From positions 2,914,001 through 2,978,000 of the forward strand of contig JAGPXD010000003.1 in NCBI GenBank assembly GCA_020746995.1: DNA of 64,000 nt. The letters run 5' to 3'. The stretch is from Plectosphaerella cucumerina. Lineage: Eukaryota > Ascomycota > Sordariomycetes > Glomerellales > Plectosphaerellaceae. The position numbers and the translations under genes are program-made. Below, one piece after another: positions 11,943-23,520 of the stretch; position 1 is the stretch's first letter; each line of letters begins with the position of its first letter. The notes beneath the pieces are model-generated. The model was not told the origin of the DNA and did no database searches. It saw only the letters and a list, made by a program, of their open reading frames with translations.

Positions 11943-13241
11943 ATGCTCACTCAACACCTCACACTGGGCTCGTCCCTGGCTCTGGCCTCCCTGGCCTCCG
12001 CCGCGGACTGCTCATGGCCCGGCGGCCCCCTCTCCACCGATGGCAACCGCATCGTCGACCACAAGGGCAACACCTTCATCTATGCCGGCATCAACTGGCC
12101 GGGTGAGGGTGAGACAATGATCCCTGAAGGTCTCCAGTACTCTTCCATCGAGGCCATTGTCGAAAAGATAACCTCTCTCAACATGAACGCCGTCCGCATG
12201 GGCTGGGCGACCGAGATGGTTGACGACATCCTCGACCGTGGCGGTGACGTCTCCATCAATGACACCATGCACCGCGTTCTCGGCCCCGAGCTTGCCCCGC
12301 CGATTGTCACAGCCATCATCGAGAACAACCCTCGCTTCACCCCAGATTCCACCCGCCTCGAGGTTTGGGACGCCGTCGCCGCGGAGCTGCACAAAGCCCG
12401 CCTGCACATGATCGTTAACAACCACCTCTCCAAGGCCGTCTGGTGCTGCAACCCCGACGACGGTAACGGCTGGTTCGACGACACCTACTTCGACGTGGCC
12501 AAGTGGAAGCGCAGTCTGGATTTCATGGCCCGTCACGCCCGCGAGCACTGGCCCGCCGCGACAGCACACTCGCTCCGCAACGAGCTGCGCATCGTCAACT
12601 CGCCCGCCAACGACACCTACGGCTGGACGCGATGGTACGACGAGATGACCGACGCCGCCGCAATCGTCAACGCCGCCGACCCGGACGCCCTCGTCATCTA
12701 CTCGGGCCTCAATTACGACCACGAGCTCAACCCCATCATAGCCATGGAGCCCCTGGGCCCCTCGGACCCTCGTGTCTTCGACCTCGCTGACTTTTCCTAC
12801 GCCGACAAGATCGTCTTCGAGCTGCACACGTACGACAACTGGATGACGAACTGCACCTTCTTCCAACACGAGCTGTACCGTCGCGGCTTCAACGCTCTCG
12901 ACGTGACCGCCGAGACGACGGCGCGCAACCACGCTCCTGTCATATTCACCGAGTTTGGCTTCGCCCAGAACGGCACCGACTACCAGGGAACCTACGCCCA
13001 GTGCCTCAAAGACTTCATCACCGGCGATGAACGTATTGGCGGCGCTGCTCGTATCGAGGGACCCATCGGCTGGCTGCAGTGGAGTCTGGGCGGTTCATAC
13101 TACATGCGCGAGGGCGTGCCGGACCACGACGATTGGTGGGCGCTGCTGAACCACGACTGGAGTGGGTGGAGGAACACGACGGTGCTGGAGGCATACCAGA
13201 TCCCCATGGTTGAGGCCGTCAACGATGCGCTGGATGGTTGA
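11943..13241 (+). CDS. Secreted GH5 family glycoside hydrolase (cellulase-like)
   Basis: Single-exon gene, 432 residues. A cleavable signal peptide (about residues 1-20, MLTQHLTLGSSLALASLASA) sends it to the secretory pathway. The GH5 TIM-barrel marks are present: the early GINWPG strand, MGWATEMV, the His of MIVNNHLSK, the acid/base Glu214 in SLRNELR and the nucleophile Glu337 in VIFTEFGF, with ELHTYDNW between them and the Trp of WLQWSLGG near the end. Several N-glycosylation sites (NDT, NCT, NGT, NTT) fit secretion. Family members cut beta-1,4-glucan, mannan or beta-1,3/1,6-glucan; I cannot set the subfamily. No carbohydrate-binding module is seen. Both catalytic Glu are intact, so it is likely active. 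Confidence 0.92.
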   Translation: MLTQHLTLGSSLALASLASAADCSWPGGPLSTDGNRIVDHKGNTFIYAGINWPGEGETMIPEGLQYSSIEAIVEKITSLNMNAVRMGWATEMVDDILDRGGDVSINDTMHRVLGPELAPPIVTAIIENNPRFTPDSTRLEVWDAVAAELHKARLHMIVNNHLSKAVWCCNPDDGNGWFDDTYFDVAKWKRSLDFMARHAREHWPAATAHSLRNELRIVNSPANDTYGWTRWYDEMTDAAAIVNAADPDALVIYSGLNYDHELNPIIAMEPLGPSDPRVFDLADFSYADKIVFELHTYDNWMTNCTFFQHELYRRGFNALDVTAETTARNHAPVIFTEFGFAQNGTDYQGTYAQCLKDFITGDERIGGAARIEGPIGWLQWSLGGSYYMREGVPDHDDWWALLNHDWSGWRNTTVLEAYQIPMVEAVNDALDG

Positions 13242-13422
13242 AATGTAGCACCAGATCAGGCACGATTCCATCTAATCTACGAAGACTTCACAAACATGCT
13301 GATTGACTGCTTTCTGGACTTGAGGTGAGTGGTGTGGTGAGCGGCCAACTGGCAAAAAGGGGTGACCAGCCCCTATTTTCAGGGGCAGACCCCAGCTGGG
13401 TCCGCCAAAAAATGATGACGTG

Positions 13423-13513
13423 GGCGCCATCCGGGGATTGAACCCGGGACCTCTCGCAAGCGAAGCTTCAGGGTGTACCCTAAGCGAGAATCATACCACT
13501 AGACCAACGGCGC
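13423..13513 (-). tRNA. tRNA-Pro (AGG) with a 19-nt intron
   Basis: A full cloverleaf folds on the minus strand: acceptor GCGCCGT with ATGGCGC (one G-T pair), D arm GTCTAGTGGTATGATTC, anticodon stem CTCGC with GCGAG, loop TTAGGGT giving anticodon AGG, T arm CCGGG-TTCAATC-CCCGG, discriminator C. A 19-nt intron sits one base 3' of the anticodon, the canonical eukaryotic place. Mature length is 72 nt before CCA addition. Confidence 0.93.
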
Positions 13514-13709
13514 GTGAAACGAATCCCTGATTGTGATCAGGGGCCGGTCGATGAGAGGCGGAGGAAAAAATGGTATTATATGGGGGAAGCCACAAGCGGA
13601 ACAGGGGCAGACAGCAGAGACAACACGCAACACGAAGCATACCAATTGACTTTATGACCTCGCTGTAGCCATGGCTTTGATCTCGAGACGAAGTACCTCG
13701 AACTTGAAC

Positions 13710-15588
13710 TCAGCCCTTCCTGCACAGCGGCCCATCAGGCCTCTCGATGAAATCCTCCGCCCCAACGCAGCTCGGGCAGTAGAAGACTTGCTCCGGGTCG
13801 TACTTCCTCTTCGCCCTCAAGTGGCTCTCGTAGTTCGAACCGTAAAAAGCCTCAATGTAATCCGGATCGTGACGATCTCCCTCGTTCATGTAGCCTCCCG
13901 TCTCAGGAGCCAATCTCTTGAGAGCTGCACCCTTGACGTTGGTGATCTCATTGGACACGAATTGGCGAATTTCGGCATTTCGCACTCTGGGTATGCCCTG
14001 GCCGGTGATGATGACAAATGGCGATGTTCTCCAGGCGGGATGGAGTCCGGAGGTCTCATCTGCCGCATCCTTGAAGACCTGGCCACCCGAAACGAGGAGG
14101 ATGACGTTGGAGGTGAACTCCTCGGGCTTCCCGCTGATGATCTCAACGGTGTCCCGCACCTTGTTGTAGTCGGCGACGGCCTCGGGAGTAATCATTCGGG
14201 ACGTCAAGATAGATGTATCTCCGACGGGATCGTAAAGGCCAGACTCCGTCTCGTAGAATGACCAGTAATCGGGGTACTCTGCGAAGGTCGAGTAGATGAC
14301 CAGCTTGTCGCTGAACTTTTCAAGCGCTGCCAAGAGATCCGACATTGCTTCCTCAGCTTCGGCTTTGCCCTTGCCAATGGTCCAGAACCCGTGGGAGTAT
14401 CCCGAGTGCGCCTCGCCGATGAAGGGGACCGGAAGATTGCGGAACCAGAAGCCATAACCGGCGTATCCGTCTTCATTGAGAGCGGGGAGGTGCTGTAGAA
14501 TCTCGGAAACAGCATCGAGGAGGTCCGCATTCTCCGGCGTCTGCTCCAGCGGCGCGACGGCGAGACGGTGGGAAGTGACCACATCGACATTGGAATGCGC
14601 CTTGACGTGCTGGCTCAGAACGATGCCATACCCAGGCCCACCGCCACGAATGGCACGGAAAAGGTCCGTGTTTTCGCAGTGGTTAGCGGTGACGATGGTG
14701 CCGTTGGCGAGCATGATCTCCGCTTCGAGGATCTGGTCAGCGCCGAGCCCAAAGTTGCGAGTCGCCGGACCGTGGCCACCACCAGATGGCCATCCGCCGA
14801 TAGCACCGGGCGACACGGCACCGCCGCCGACGGCGATGACGTTGTTCGCTTTGGCGACCTTGTACACATCTCGCCACTGCCAGGCTCCGTCGATGTGAAG
14901 GGCGGCTCCATTCCAGTCGGATGTACCGCATGAATTGGCCGACTCGAAGGTCTCCTGGTAGTGAATGTCGTTGCGGAAGTGTCGCAACCAGATCTGGAGA
15001 GCTCCGTAACCATCAGATCGACCGAGGATGTCGTGGCCGGTGCTGGCAATGACGAGGCGGATGTTCCTTCGCTGGGCAAAGTCCAGTGCTAGGGCCACGT
15101 CCTCGCGCGACGTGGCGTTGACAGCATACTCCGGGAGGGGACCCAGGATGCACGAAGTCGGCGTCTCGCCTCCGCTGTAGTCGACGGGAGCGCAGGTGAT
15201 GTTGTAGGGGTATGGGCGGCCGACAGGTTGGCTCGTTTGGAAGTCCTGGTCCGACCACAGCTGGTTCACTCGGGCACATTCGTCCAGATCCTTACTCGGG
15301 CCTTCATAGCAGGACTCGGCGATGGGTGATGTCTTGATGAGCTTTCCTTCGCCCAGCTGTTTCCCGAAGCCGGCCCAATCGCATTCAGATGGCCAGCAGT
15401 CATCGCCTGGGACCTACGCCGTCTTGGTGTCAGTAGTCTGGCTGGATCAGGGTTCATTTGTGGAAGAAGAAGCCTTTCTCAATGACGGACCGGTCGAAAC
15501 TTACGCATCGGCACAAGGGATCTTGTTGATTTTGTCCGAGGGCCAGAGATCCCAGTGTGAGGACTGTCAGAACCGCACGAGACAACAT
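13710..15588 (-). CDS. Secreted FAD-linked oxidoreductase (BBE family)
   Basis: Two-exon gene, about 595 residues. Exon 1 encodes a signal peptide (MLSRAVLTVLTLGSLALG) and CRC; after a GT-AG intron of about 90 bp exon 2 begins VPGDDCWPS, which gives the well-known CRCVPGD-CWPS start of this group. The FAD_binding_4 domain follows with STGHDILGRSDG, whose His is the expected covalent flavin site, then AVGGGAVSPGAIGGWPSGGG and GGGPGYGIVLS. The C-terminal BBE segment is GGYMNEGDRHDPDYIEAFYG, with YESHLRAKRKYDPEQVFYC. Such enzymes oxidise sugars, oligosaccharides or secondary metabolites outside the cell, releasing hydrogen peroxide. A TATAAA lies about 90 bp upstream. Role next to GH5 and GH128 hydrolases could be carbohydrate oxidation, which is inference. 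Confidence 0.92.
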
Positions 15589-15672
15589 CTCGACAGGGGG
15601 CGGTGTGGTGATCAAGTCGATGTCGGGGAGCCGGACGAAATTCTCAGATCGAGGTGGGGAGATCAGTCCAAC

Positions 15673-15678
15673 TTTATA
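15673..15678 (-). promoter_or_regulatory. TATA box of the BBE oxidase gene
   Basis: TATAAA on the minus strand about 85 bp upstream of the start codon. Confidence 0.5.
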
Positions 15679-15679
15679 G

Positions 15680-16330
15680 GAGTTCGGCCAGAATTGAATC
15701 GGAAGTGGTAATCTGCAGACAGCCGATGGTGTAACACTTGGCGAACATGCATGCATAAGAGGAGGGCTCATTGACCCTTGTAGTTCTGCACCTTGCAGAT
15801 ACGTGGAAAACGGCCGAATCATGAGCCCAAGAGGCAGACTTGAGAAAGAAAGATTCGTTCGCCACCTCACCATGGCAAATGCAGTGGAACGCTGCTGAAC
15901 CAGGGCCCCGGAGACCTAGTTCATCCATATCCAATAAATTCGCATATTCTGCCCATCTGTACGTTGCTGATGCAAGCTAGGTACCGCAAGATGTAAGCCA
16001 GGACCAAGCTGGAGTCAAATTGCGCTGGATCCGGCGACTGCGATGCCAGACGTCGTCACTTCTCGTTGTATGAATATAATGCAAATGCTATCAGTTCAGA
16101 ACATCAAAGGCCCTTTTAAATCATTGAAATGCATGTGCGAAGTTGTCTACTATGGTTGGCACACCGAAAACCCCGCGCCAGCTGACCCCTGAACTGCTAC
16201 TGCACCTGGAGCAGGGGTCCCTGTTGGTTCGGACCTCATCAAGACAACGGCACAGCAGCGGTGACTCGGCAATCTCTCGAATGAGAAAGCATTTGCCTCG
16301 ATGCGCTCGGTCGGAGTCTCGGAGACCTGC
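15680..16330. other. Intergenic region
   Basis: About 650 bp of relatively AT-rich sequence between the oxidase promoter and the end of the next minus-strand gene. No gene recognised. Confidence 0.45.
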
Positions 16331-18411
16331 CTAATTCATCCCACGTTGACTCCCCCTGAGGCTTTCATAAACAGAATCCCTCGCCTCCTTCGCCGGCCCG
16401 ACAGCAGCAGCGCCGCCAGGGACGGAGCTGTACGATACCGTCGTTCCAGACTTGGTCAAGTTGCGTCTGCGCCGGATACAGAAGCTGTCTTCGCGTTAGC
16501 CTTCGAAATTTCGATAAGGCTTGAGGAATACTCACATGATACCAACGATGCTCCCAATGACGAGGGGAACCCCGACACCAACACTGACGCCGATGATAAT
16601 CTTGTTGCTGACGCCTCCAGTGCTTCCCTCTAGCACCTCATCAAAGGTTCTTACCACGTCGTCCACGACTTCGGTGGGGTTGGGGAACGAGATGCCGTCG
16701 CCACTCGACGTCGGCTCAGGAGGTGGGATGAAAGACAGCACCGGGCCCGAGGTCTTGAGCAGCGACCTTACGTCCGAACCAAACTTGAGGACAGAAAGCG
16801 CCGCGGCTCCGACCGAAGAATCCCAGTCTACCAACACACCTGTAGGGACGGCCGACGACAACGTCTCCGTGACCGTGAACTTGTGCACCGACTGCAGCGA
16901 TGCGGGACACTCGACAAGGCCTGTGGACAGGCACTGCACGCCAGTGTACGTCTTCTTCGTTACAGTAGAGGTGGTCGAGAGATCCTCGTCATCGTTCTGG
17001 CGACCCTCGATCGCGGCAATGTCGGACGGCGCAAGCGCGCACTTGTCCGCAATGGTCGTGTAGAATAGGGGCGTCTGTGTCGACGGGGTCGGGCCCCAGC
17101 TGCGGTCGCCCAAGAAGACGGACGCGCCAGCTGCAGCTCCGATCTCAATTCTGAACTCCTCGTCGAGTCGCAGCAGGCAGTCGTCGTCTCCCGTGAGAGC
17201 GGGGACAGTGATGTTGGTATTCAGCTCGGCCAGATGGGCAAAGACACTGGCTTCAATGCCGCCGCCGGCACTGGGGATGCGGTCGCTGATTTCGGCCAGG
17301 AATGATGGCGTCTTCAGTGTAAGGCCCGAACGCATGGAGAGCCGAAGAACCGCGTTGAGGAGGATGCCGTCTGTTTCGACGACGACGGGGAGGAACTCGA
17401 ACATGCCGCCATTGCTGGTGATGGTCAGCAGATGACCGCAAGATCATGGGAGGTGGGTACTAGGTACTTACTGCTCCAGGTTGGCAACCTCTTTGGCGAA
17501 CATAGAAAGCTCCAGCGAAAAGCCATCCTCCATTTTCAGGTGGAAGCCAGACTCGATGGTCACCTCGGCATTGACGCTGACGATGAGGTCCACCGTGAAG
17601 ACAACCCCGACGAACAGCTCATCGCCGACCTTGAAGCCGAGGAACGGATGCGCAACGGAGCTGTCATACATACCCATGGTGTACGTCGCGCCACCTCCAA
17701 GCGTCATTTTCATGTCGACGTAAAGCTCCAGCTCGTCGAAGCCAAACGTGAGCACAGTCTCAGGCAGGTCGGGAACGTCGATGTTGAGGTCGATGTCGAG
17801 GGGCGGCAGGTCAAAGTCGCCGGTTCGGAAACCCTCCTTGATGTTTGCCCAGACATCTTTGCCGTAATCGGTAACGCTGTCGGTAATGTTGTCGACGACT
17901 TCGACAAAGTTATCAGAGAGATTGCCGAAGATCTGGCCGGCGTCGATATCGCCGTTGACAGCGAGGGACGCATGGGCAGTTCCTTTGATGTAGCATGCCT
18001 TGCAGAGGATCTCGAGGGAGCCTTCAGCGTTCAGACTGTGGGTAATGCCAGGGTTGGAATCTTCAGGGTCGTCTTCAACCATTTCTGTCGCCTCGTCCGG
18101 ATTTGTGTTGTTGACAGAGATTGAACGGCCCCTATGCTGTCAGCCAGGGGTGTGTGAGGAGGACGTGCGGTGGCTTACACTTTCAGCAGCACAACATTGC
18201 TGAACCCAGCTTCGATCTCTGTCGAATTTTTGAACACTTCATCTCGCTGATGCAGCCGGGCGTCGTTCAAGTGCCGCCGCAGTGCCCACAACGTCTCCGA
18301 GATTGACATGCCCGGCGCGTTGGTCACCGCAACGTCCACGGCCGGGATGACAGCACCGCCGAGGACACTCCCGGTCAGACAAAGAAGTGGCAGAAAAGAA
18401 AGGCCCGTCAT
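16331..18411 (-). CDS. Secretory-pathway type I membrane protein, unknown function
   Basis: Four-exon gene of about 640 residues. A signal peptide (MTGLSFLPLLCLTGSVLGG) is followed by an N-terminal domain, then a beta-rich region with CKACYIKGTAHASL and repeated Asp/Leu/Val strands, Cys residues suited to disulfides, a single transmembrane helix (IIIGVSVGVGVPLVIGSIVG) and a short basic and Ser-rich cytosolic tail encoded by the last exon, ending SLRGSQRGMN. All three introns are GT-AG; the last one falls just after the transmembrane helix, so reading without splicing would lose the tail. The CxxC-x-I/T-x-G segment reminds me of fungal extracellular proteins classed under DUF7029/DUF7223, but I hold that weakly. 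Likely at the plasma membrane or cell wall interface. Function unknown. Confidence 0.75.
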
Positions 18412-19424
18412 GGTTGCTTTGATTGACAGAGTGTTTGTCGTGAGATGAGCAGTAGATGCATCCAACACAGGACCAGTAATCGAAACGGCCGAGAGTCCTT
18501 AATAGTCTTTGAATGGCATCGAATACCCATACCATTGTTAGCCCAACATGTTCACCAAAATAGTATCCTGCTTCATCAGCAGATAGAACAGGCCGAGATT
18601 CCGTGCCACAGACCCTTGGCGTCTTACATCGTCGCCGCAGATGGAGCTGGCGCCGTTGGCGGGGACAGCTTCGCCCCCGAAAGGGACTTTTGTCGGCATG
18701 GGTTACAATCCTCTGGCAGACTTCTCTCCCAGCCTCGATGCATTCACCACTTGACAGATGCTTAACTCCGGTCGTCTTATGGCGGCCACGCTTTTCAAGG
18801 CAGATGGGGGAGACAACGAGGCTCTATGCCGTGCACCAAGATGGCTCCAGACCCCAGTGGCTCACCCGTGGCCGACGGGGATTTCACTCCTGACAGCGTC
18901 AGCAAGGGATAGTTTGATGCGGCGGCCGGGACATTTGTCACGGAAAGGCCCTGGATATCGGCCGTGAAAAGGCATGGCGGGGTGGTACAGGGCTGAAAGC
19001 TCGGTGGAGGGCTGGAGACTGGGGTCAACCCTGGGAGTCACCCCGGCAGTCTGACATCCAATTTAGCCCCCAACCTGGACGAACCGCCAACTATAGAGTT
19101 GATAAGCAAATCTGATTGGTCTTCTGAACGACGGTTTGAATTCGGGTCTCAATCATGAGCGTGCGGTGAAGACTTGCAACGAAGCAGATCTTGGGTTCTC
19201 AACATGTTTTGTGGCGACGTTGATTCTTGTGTTGTTATCTGGACTGCTCGTAAAAGCAAAAAAACCATCGTCTTTGACGTGGAAACTATCATGCAATCGT
19301 ATGGAGTTCACGGCTTTCATTCCACTCTTTCCTGCTTCGGGAGATCCCCGTCTTGACCATGCTACGGATTGGGAGAGCAATTGGTTTCAATAGACGAGGA
19401 AGCCCTTCCATAGCCTCGAGACAA
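18412..19424. other. Intergenic region
   Basis: About 1 kb between the membrane-protein promoter and the epoxide-hydrolase relic. Short open frames only; nothing supported. Confidence 0.45.
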
Positions 19425-20022
19425 ACCCATGTCTTGATATCGTTGACCTATAAATCAGGCTGAGACACGGCTGGGTAGTACCCACCCTTTGCGTGCCTGT
19501 TGAAGAAGACCAGGTTGGCGCTACGTTCGACCCATGATCGAGGCTGTCGCCCGTCAGCATGCAGCCATCTACTTAGCGTCCACTGCGCCCCATGAGAGGG
19601 AGACCCTTACCACAAGAGGGAATTCCGCAAGGTCGGAAGAGGACTGTCCAGGTCCCGAAGCTGCGAGACGCCCGTCGGCACATCCGTCGTAGTAAAGTTC
19701 ACTGCATGGTCTGTGACCAGCTATCAGTTGGTCCTTCCCCTTGGGGTGACCAGCCCAGTATACCTGGCTAAAGATATAATATCCCCGAATAGATTCAGCG
19801 GGCTCCTGAATCCGCATGGTGTGGTCAATGATCTCTCGAAGGTGTGCATGTAGTCACCGGTACCCTTCTCTGAGATCCCACATTTAGCTTGCAAAGACGC
19901 CAGGGCTGTCCGTCAAAGCCACGCGGAGCATCTGCGGCCTCTGATTTTGGACCGTGATGTACGAGAAGTGCTTGTTAGCAAACTCGAAAGCAGTAGCAAT
20001 GTAGGATCTCTCCTCAGCTGAG
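19425..20022 (-). pseudogene. Epoxide hydrolase-like alpha/beta hydrolase relic
   Basis: Broken C-terminal half of an epoxide-hydrolase-type alpha/beta hydrolase. Reading down the minus strand, SYITVQNQRPQMLRVALTDS (a degenerate form of the family's Tyr-x-x-xx-x-RPQT-x-x-x-ALTDSP block) runs into a TAA; the cap-region remnant EIIDHTMRIQEPAESIRGYY is in the same frame after another stop; VPTGVSQLRDLDSPLPTL is in another frame; then FFNRHAKGGYYPAVSQPDL ends at TAG with VNDIKTW still readable beyond. The family's catalytic His normally sits in KGGHFA; here it is KGGYY. Stops, frame changes and the lost His together argue for a dead gene. The N-terminal half is not recognisable upstream to 20380. 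Confidence 0.65.
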
Positions 20023-20447
20023 GTTGCCTTTTAGGAGAAACGTCCAATGTCATCGGCGCTTGCTGGAGGAAGATGGTCGAGGTCATCAACCCCGGGGCTA
20101 GGATGTCATCACGAGTGCGAGGTCACCATTACTGTGGACCCAAGTCAGCAAAGAAGCAGTGGGATGCTTGTGCATGCGACAACTGTGCGCATTCGAGCTT
20201 CTCGGTTTCTCGTCAATCATTGATTTCCAGCATGTTCCGTTGCTTCTCCGGTCATTCCTTGCGGACTGTGCCGAAGAGGTCACAGGCAGTTGAATCCGCC
20301 AGGGAACCCCTCAAGCTGAAAAGCTGCTGCGATCACGAACGCCACATGGAGCGAAAGCAGGGAACTTGGGCGTTGACATGATATCCAAATTGCTTCATTT
20401 TTCCTATCGTATATGCAATTCACGCCCTACCCCACATCTTCTTCCCC
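20023..20447. other. Spacer between relic and thiolase gene
   Basis: About 425 bp; may include further unrecognisable N-terminal remnants of the hydrolase relic and the 3' untranslated region of the thiolase gene. Confidence 0.4.
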
Positions 20448-21812
20448 CTACGCCTCGTTGACGAACAGACCAGCCATACCCATACCTGTGCCGATGCACA
20501 TGCTCGTGACAAGGATCTTCTTCTTGTTCTTGCGCGCCTCCGAGAGACCAGTGACGATCTGGCGGGCGCCAGTGGCGCCGAGCGGGTGGCCGAGAGCGAT
20601 AGCGCCGCCGCGGGGGTTCATCTTGGCGGGGTCGAGGGCCAGCTTGTCGCGGCAGTAGACGGCCATGGAGGCGAAGGCCTCGTTGACCTCGTAGATGTCG
20701 ACGTCGGCGGGGTCGATACCGGCGAGGGCGAGAAGCTTGGGGATTGCGAGAGAGGGGCCGATGCCCATGATACGGGGGGCGAGACCTGCTGTCGTGGAGA
20801 GGACGTACTTCGCGAGAATGGGCTGGCCGAGGGATACGGCGGTGGAGCGCTTCATGAGCAGAAGGGCGGCAGCTGGAGGGAGAAGTGTCAGTGATGGTCC
20901 GGTTGTAGAATGCCAGGAGGGAGGACGTACCGCCGTCGGTGACCTGGCTGGAGTTGCCACCGGTGCTCGTGGGACCCCACTGGGGGAAAGCGGCCCTGAT
21001 CTTGCCCAGGCCCTCAGCCGTGGTGCCAGGCCTGACGCCCTCGTCACGAGAAACCGTGATCTTCTGAGCATTGCCCTCCTTGTCCTTGACGGTGGTGGCA
21101 ATCTCGACAATCTCGTCGGCGAAGAGGCCCTCCTTCTGCGCGCGCTCCGCACGCTGGAAGCTCTCGGCAGCGTATGCGTCCATCTGCTCGCGGGTGATGC
21201 CAAAGTCGCGCGAGACGTTCTCAGACGTCCAGCCCATGGGCATCATGCACTCCTCGGCCTCCTTCGAGCGGCTCGAGACGCCCTCGTCGAGGGGCTGGTC
21301 GAGGGCATCGCCGCCGGCGGACATGGACTCGGCACCGATGGCGACTCCAATGGCGATGGAGCCCTGGGAGATGGCGTGGGCAATATCGGCTGTGGCCTTG
21401 AGACCGGAGGAGCAGAAGCGATTGACGGTCGATGCCGAGGCGGTATTGGGGAAGCCGGCGGCGAGGGAGGCGGCGCGCAGCTTGTAGGCGGCCTTGCCGT
21501 CGGACACGTTGCCGAGGCAGATGTCCTCAACGAGGGCGGGGTCGATGTTGGAGCGCAGGCGGACCTGCTCGAGGAGGGCGAAGACGAGGTACTCGAGGGA
21601 GGTGTCCTTGAAGCCGCCCTTCTTGGCCTTTGTCAGAGGGGTGCGGATGGCAAGTGTGATTACGACATCGTCGGGGTTCTGGGACTGGCTGGAGGCGAGG
21701 AGGGTCAGCGGGAGATGGATAGGGGGAAGAGGGTGGACGGGACGTGCATCTGGTTCAGTGCCGACCCGGGGTTGAGGTGCTTGACCAGCGAGGTGATGCG
21801 TTCGTAGGCCAT
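20448..21812 (-). CDS. Peroxisomal 3-ketoacyl-CoA thiolase (acetyl-CoA C-acyltransferase)
   Basis: Three-exon gene, about 415 residues, for the last enzyme of fatty-acid beta-oxidation, which splits 3-ketoacyl-CoA with CoA to acetyl-CoA and a shortened acyl-CoA. The start MAYERITSLVKHL carries a perfect PTS2 peroxisome signal, R-I-x5-H-L, at residues 5-13. Thiolase marks follow: VVITLAIRTPLTKAKKGGFK, the nucleophile Cys in VNRFCSSGLKA, VNEAFASM, the active-site His in GGAIALGHPLGATGAR and the second Cys in CIGTGMGMAG near the C terminus. Introns are GT-AG, one after NQMH (weak GTCCCG donor) and one inside the TDGG codon series. Full length and all catalytic residues intact. Expected to be induced by fatty acids. 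It is adjacent to no other beta-oxidation gene here. Confidence 0.95.
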
Positions 21813-22505
21813 GACGGGCGTGTGACGGCGGACGATGTCTGTCTTCCGGAGGGAGGGAGAGGGAGATGTTCTTCGAGGGGAGTCGCTGGGATGATCGGGT
21901 AAGTCTCAAGGGGGTATCTCGTCGAAAAGGAAAAGAGGAGCGGAGGTGTAAAGAGGGAAGAAGGGCATTGCGGAGGAGGGGAGGCTCTTCTAGATCTAGT
22001 TTCGGCGTCCCTGATGCGGCGGAGGCGCCAGAGCGCAGCGAAGTTCCCGGGACTTGACCTCGGAGACGGGGAAATGTGGGGCATCTGCTTGTGCCGAGGC
22101 TCTTACATAATGCGCCCTGTACCGAAAATCCGGGGTTGGCGTGTCTTCTGATGGAGGAGTGTCTCGCCCGTGTCTGGCGGTCTGACCACCTCTTCGGCAG
22201 TCGGTCCATCGGCGTTCCAGTGAACATTGCCTAGCTGCCTAGTAGATGAGGAGGGGTACTTCAATGAGGGGTTCGCGTCTTTGAGGGAGTTCATGATATT
22301 TATCGCGGTCGGCGTCCGCCGAAATGTACAGCCGAGTCCTAGCGAACGCGCAGGACGAAAGAGAACGCCGTGTAACCCTGTCCATCCATCCCAGCCCATC
22401 TATCATGTATCCATTGCATCTGAAATCAAGTATTAAATGTGGAAGATCCGGCGCATATGCGCACTTGCGCCCTCGGCATGATCTGCGTCTTACCGCCACC
22501 TTCAC
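21813..22505. other. Intergenic region upstream of the thiolase gene
   Basis: About 0.7 kb with the thiolase promoter and the 3' end of the GH128 transcript. No gene seen. Confidence 0.45.
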
Positions 22506-23520
22506 CTAGAAGGCTGACAGGAACAGCGCGCCCACGACGCCGACAACCGCAGCTGCAACGCTGGGCATCTTGCCGACGACAGGCGCGCCGCTTTGCGGAT
22601 TGACGCCTGTCGCGCCGAAGCCCAGGTACCAGGAGCCCATGTCCGTCAGCTGGCCGGCGTTGTTGAGGAAGACGGCGTTGGGGCCGACGTTACTCTTCGC
22701 CGAGCGGAATGCGCCAAAGTACGAGTAGCCGCCGAGCGACGTGTAGTCATCGAACCAGCTGAGAGTGCCGTTGAAGAAAGCCGTTGTCTCGCCAAGGTCG
22801 CGGTGGGCATATGCGTATTCGGTCACCCAGATGGACGTGTTAGGCCAGCTGCACGGCAGAAGTTAGCGGGAGCCTTTGCACTCGGATCTGGCGAAGGAAT
22901 ACTTACAACGACAGGCGCTCGCCAATGTGGCTCGCCAGGCCCTCAAAGTTGTCGTACCAGTGCACCGGCAGGAAGTCAAAGGTGCAGTTCTTCTGGTCGT
23001 TGCTGGTGCTGATGAGCTCAGAGCAGTTGCCCAGGAACTCTTGCAGCCAGACGAGTCCCGAAGGCGCACCCGTCATGGCGGGCAGGCCAACCTGAATGCC
23101 CTTCTCCTGTAGCGGGACAAAGTTGGCGACCCAGGCGGTGGCAGCATTCGCGGGAGGAATGTTGCTGCCGCCGACCTCGTGCGTCGTGTCGGGCTCGTTG
23201 AAGCCCATGACGCGCGTGATGTTGCGCCCGTCCTTGATGAGGTCGTTGACATTGTCCAGGAACTTTGTCGAGCCCAAGTTGGACATGTCGACGCCCCACA
23301 TCATCGGGATGAACTCAAACTCCTCCTGGGTCTTGTCGGCGAAGGCGGGCGACGGCAGGTCGCCGTAGTTGTAGTACCAGGTCAGGTCAGAGCCGGCCCG
23401 CGTCCAGACCTGGTTGTCCTCTGGGAAGTCCGAGTCTGGTACGAAGCAAAGGCCGCGCTTGGGGTTGCCCGCCGCCGCGACAACGGCGGGCACGAGGGTG
23501 TAGAGGAGCGCCGACTTCAT
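22506..23520 (-). CDS. Secreted GH128 beta-1,3-glucanase-like protein with GPI signal
   Basis: Two-exon gene, about 318 residues. Signal peptide MKSALLYTLVPAVVAAAG; then the GH128 (glyco_hydro_cc) barrel with PKRGLCFVP, WYYNYGD, FIPMMWGVD, the acid/base Glu in RVMGFNEPD, DFLPVHWYDNF and the nucleophile Glu in SIWVTEYAYA, which lies just after the intron (GTAAGT donor, GTGCAG acceptor). The tail ends with a small-residue hydrophobic stretch (VAAAVVGVVGALFLSAF) preceded by a Ser/Gly region, as expected for a GPI-anchor signal, so the enzyme probably stays at the plasma membrane or wall. The family acts on beta-1,3-glucan; a role in fungal wall remodelling is likely. N-glycosylation sites (NIT, NCS, NCT, NGT) are present. 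Confidence 0.9.

Noticed and set aside
21813..22227. Long upstream extension of the thiolase frame to 22227.
   Set aside because: It reads through an intron and leader. The ATG at 21812 gives a family-like start with a PTS2 signal.
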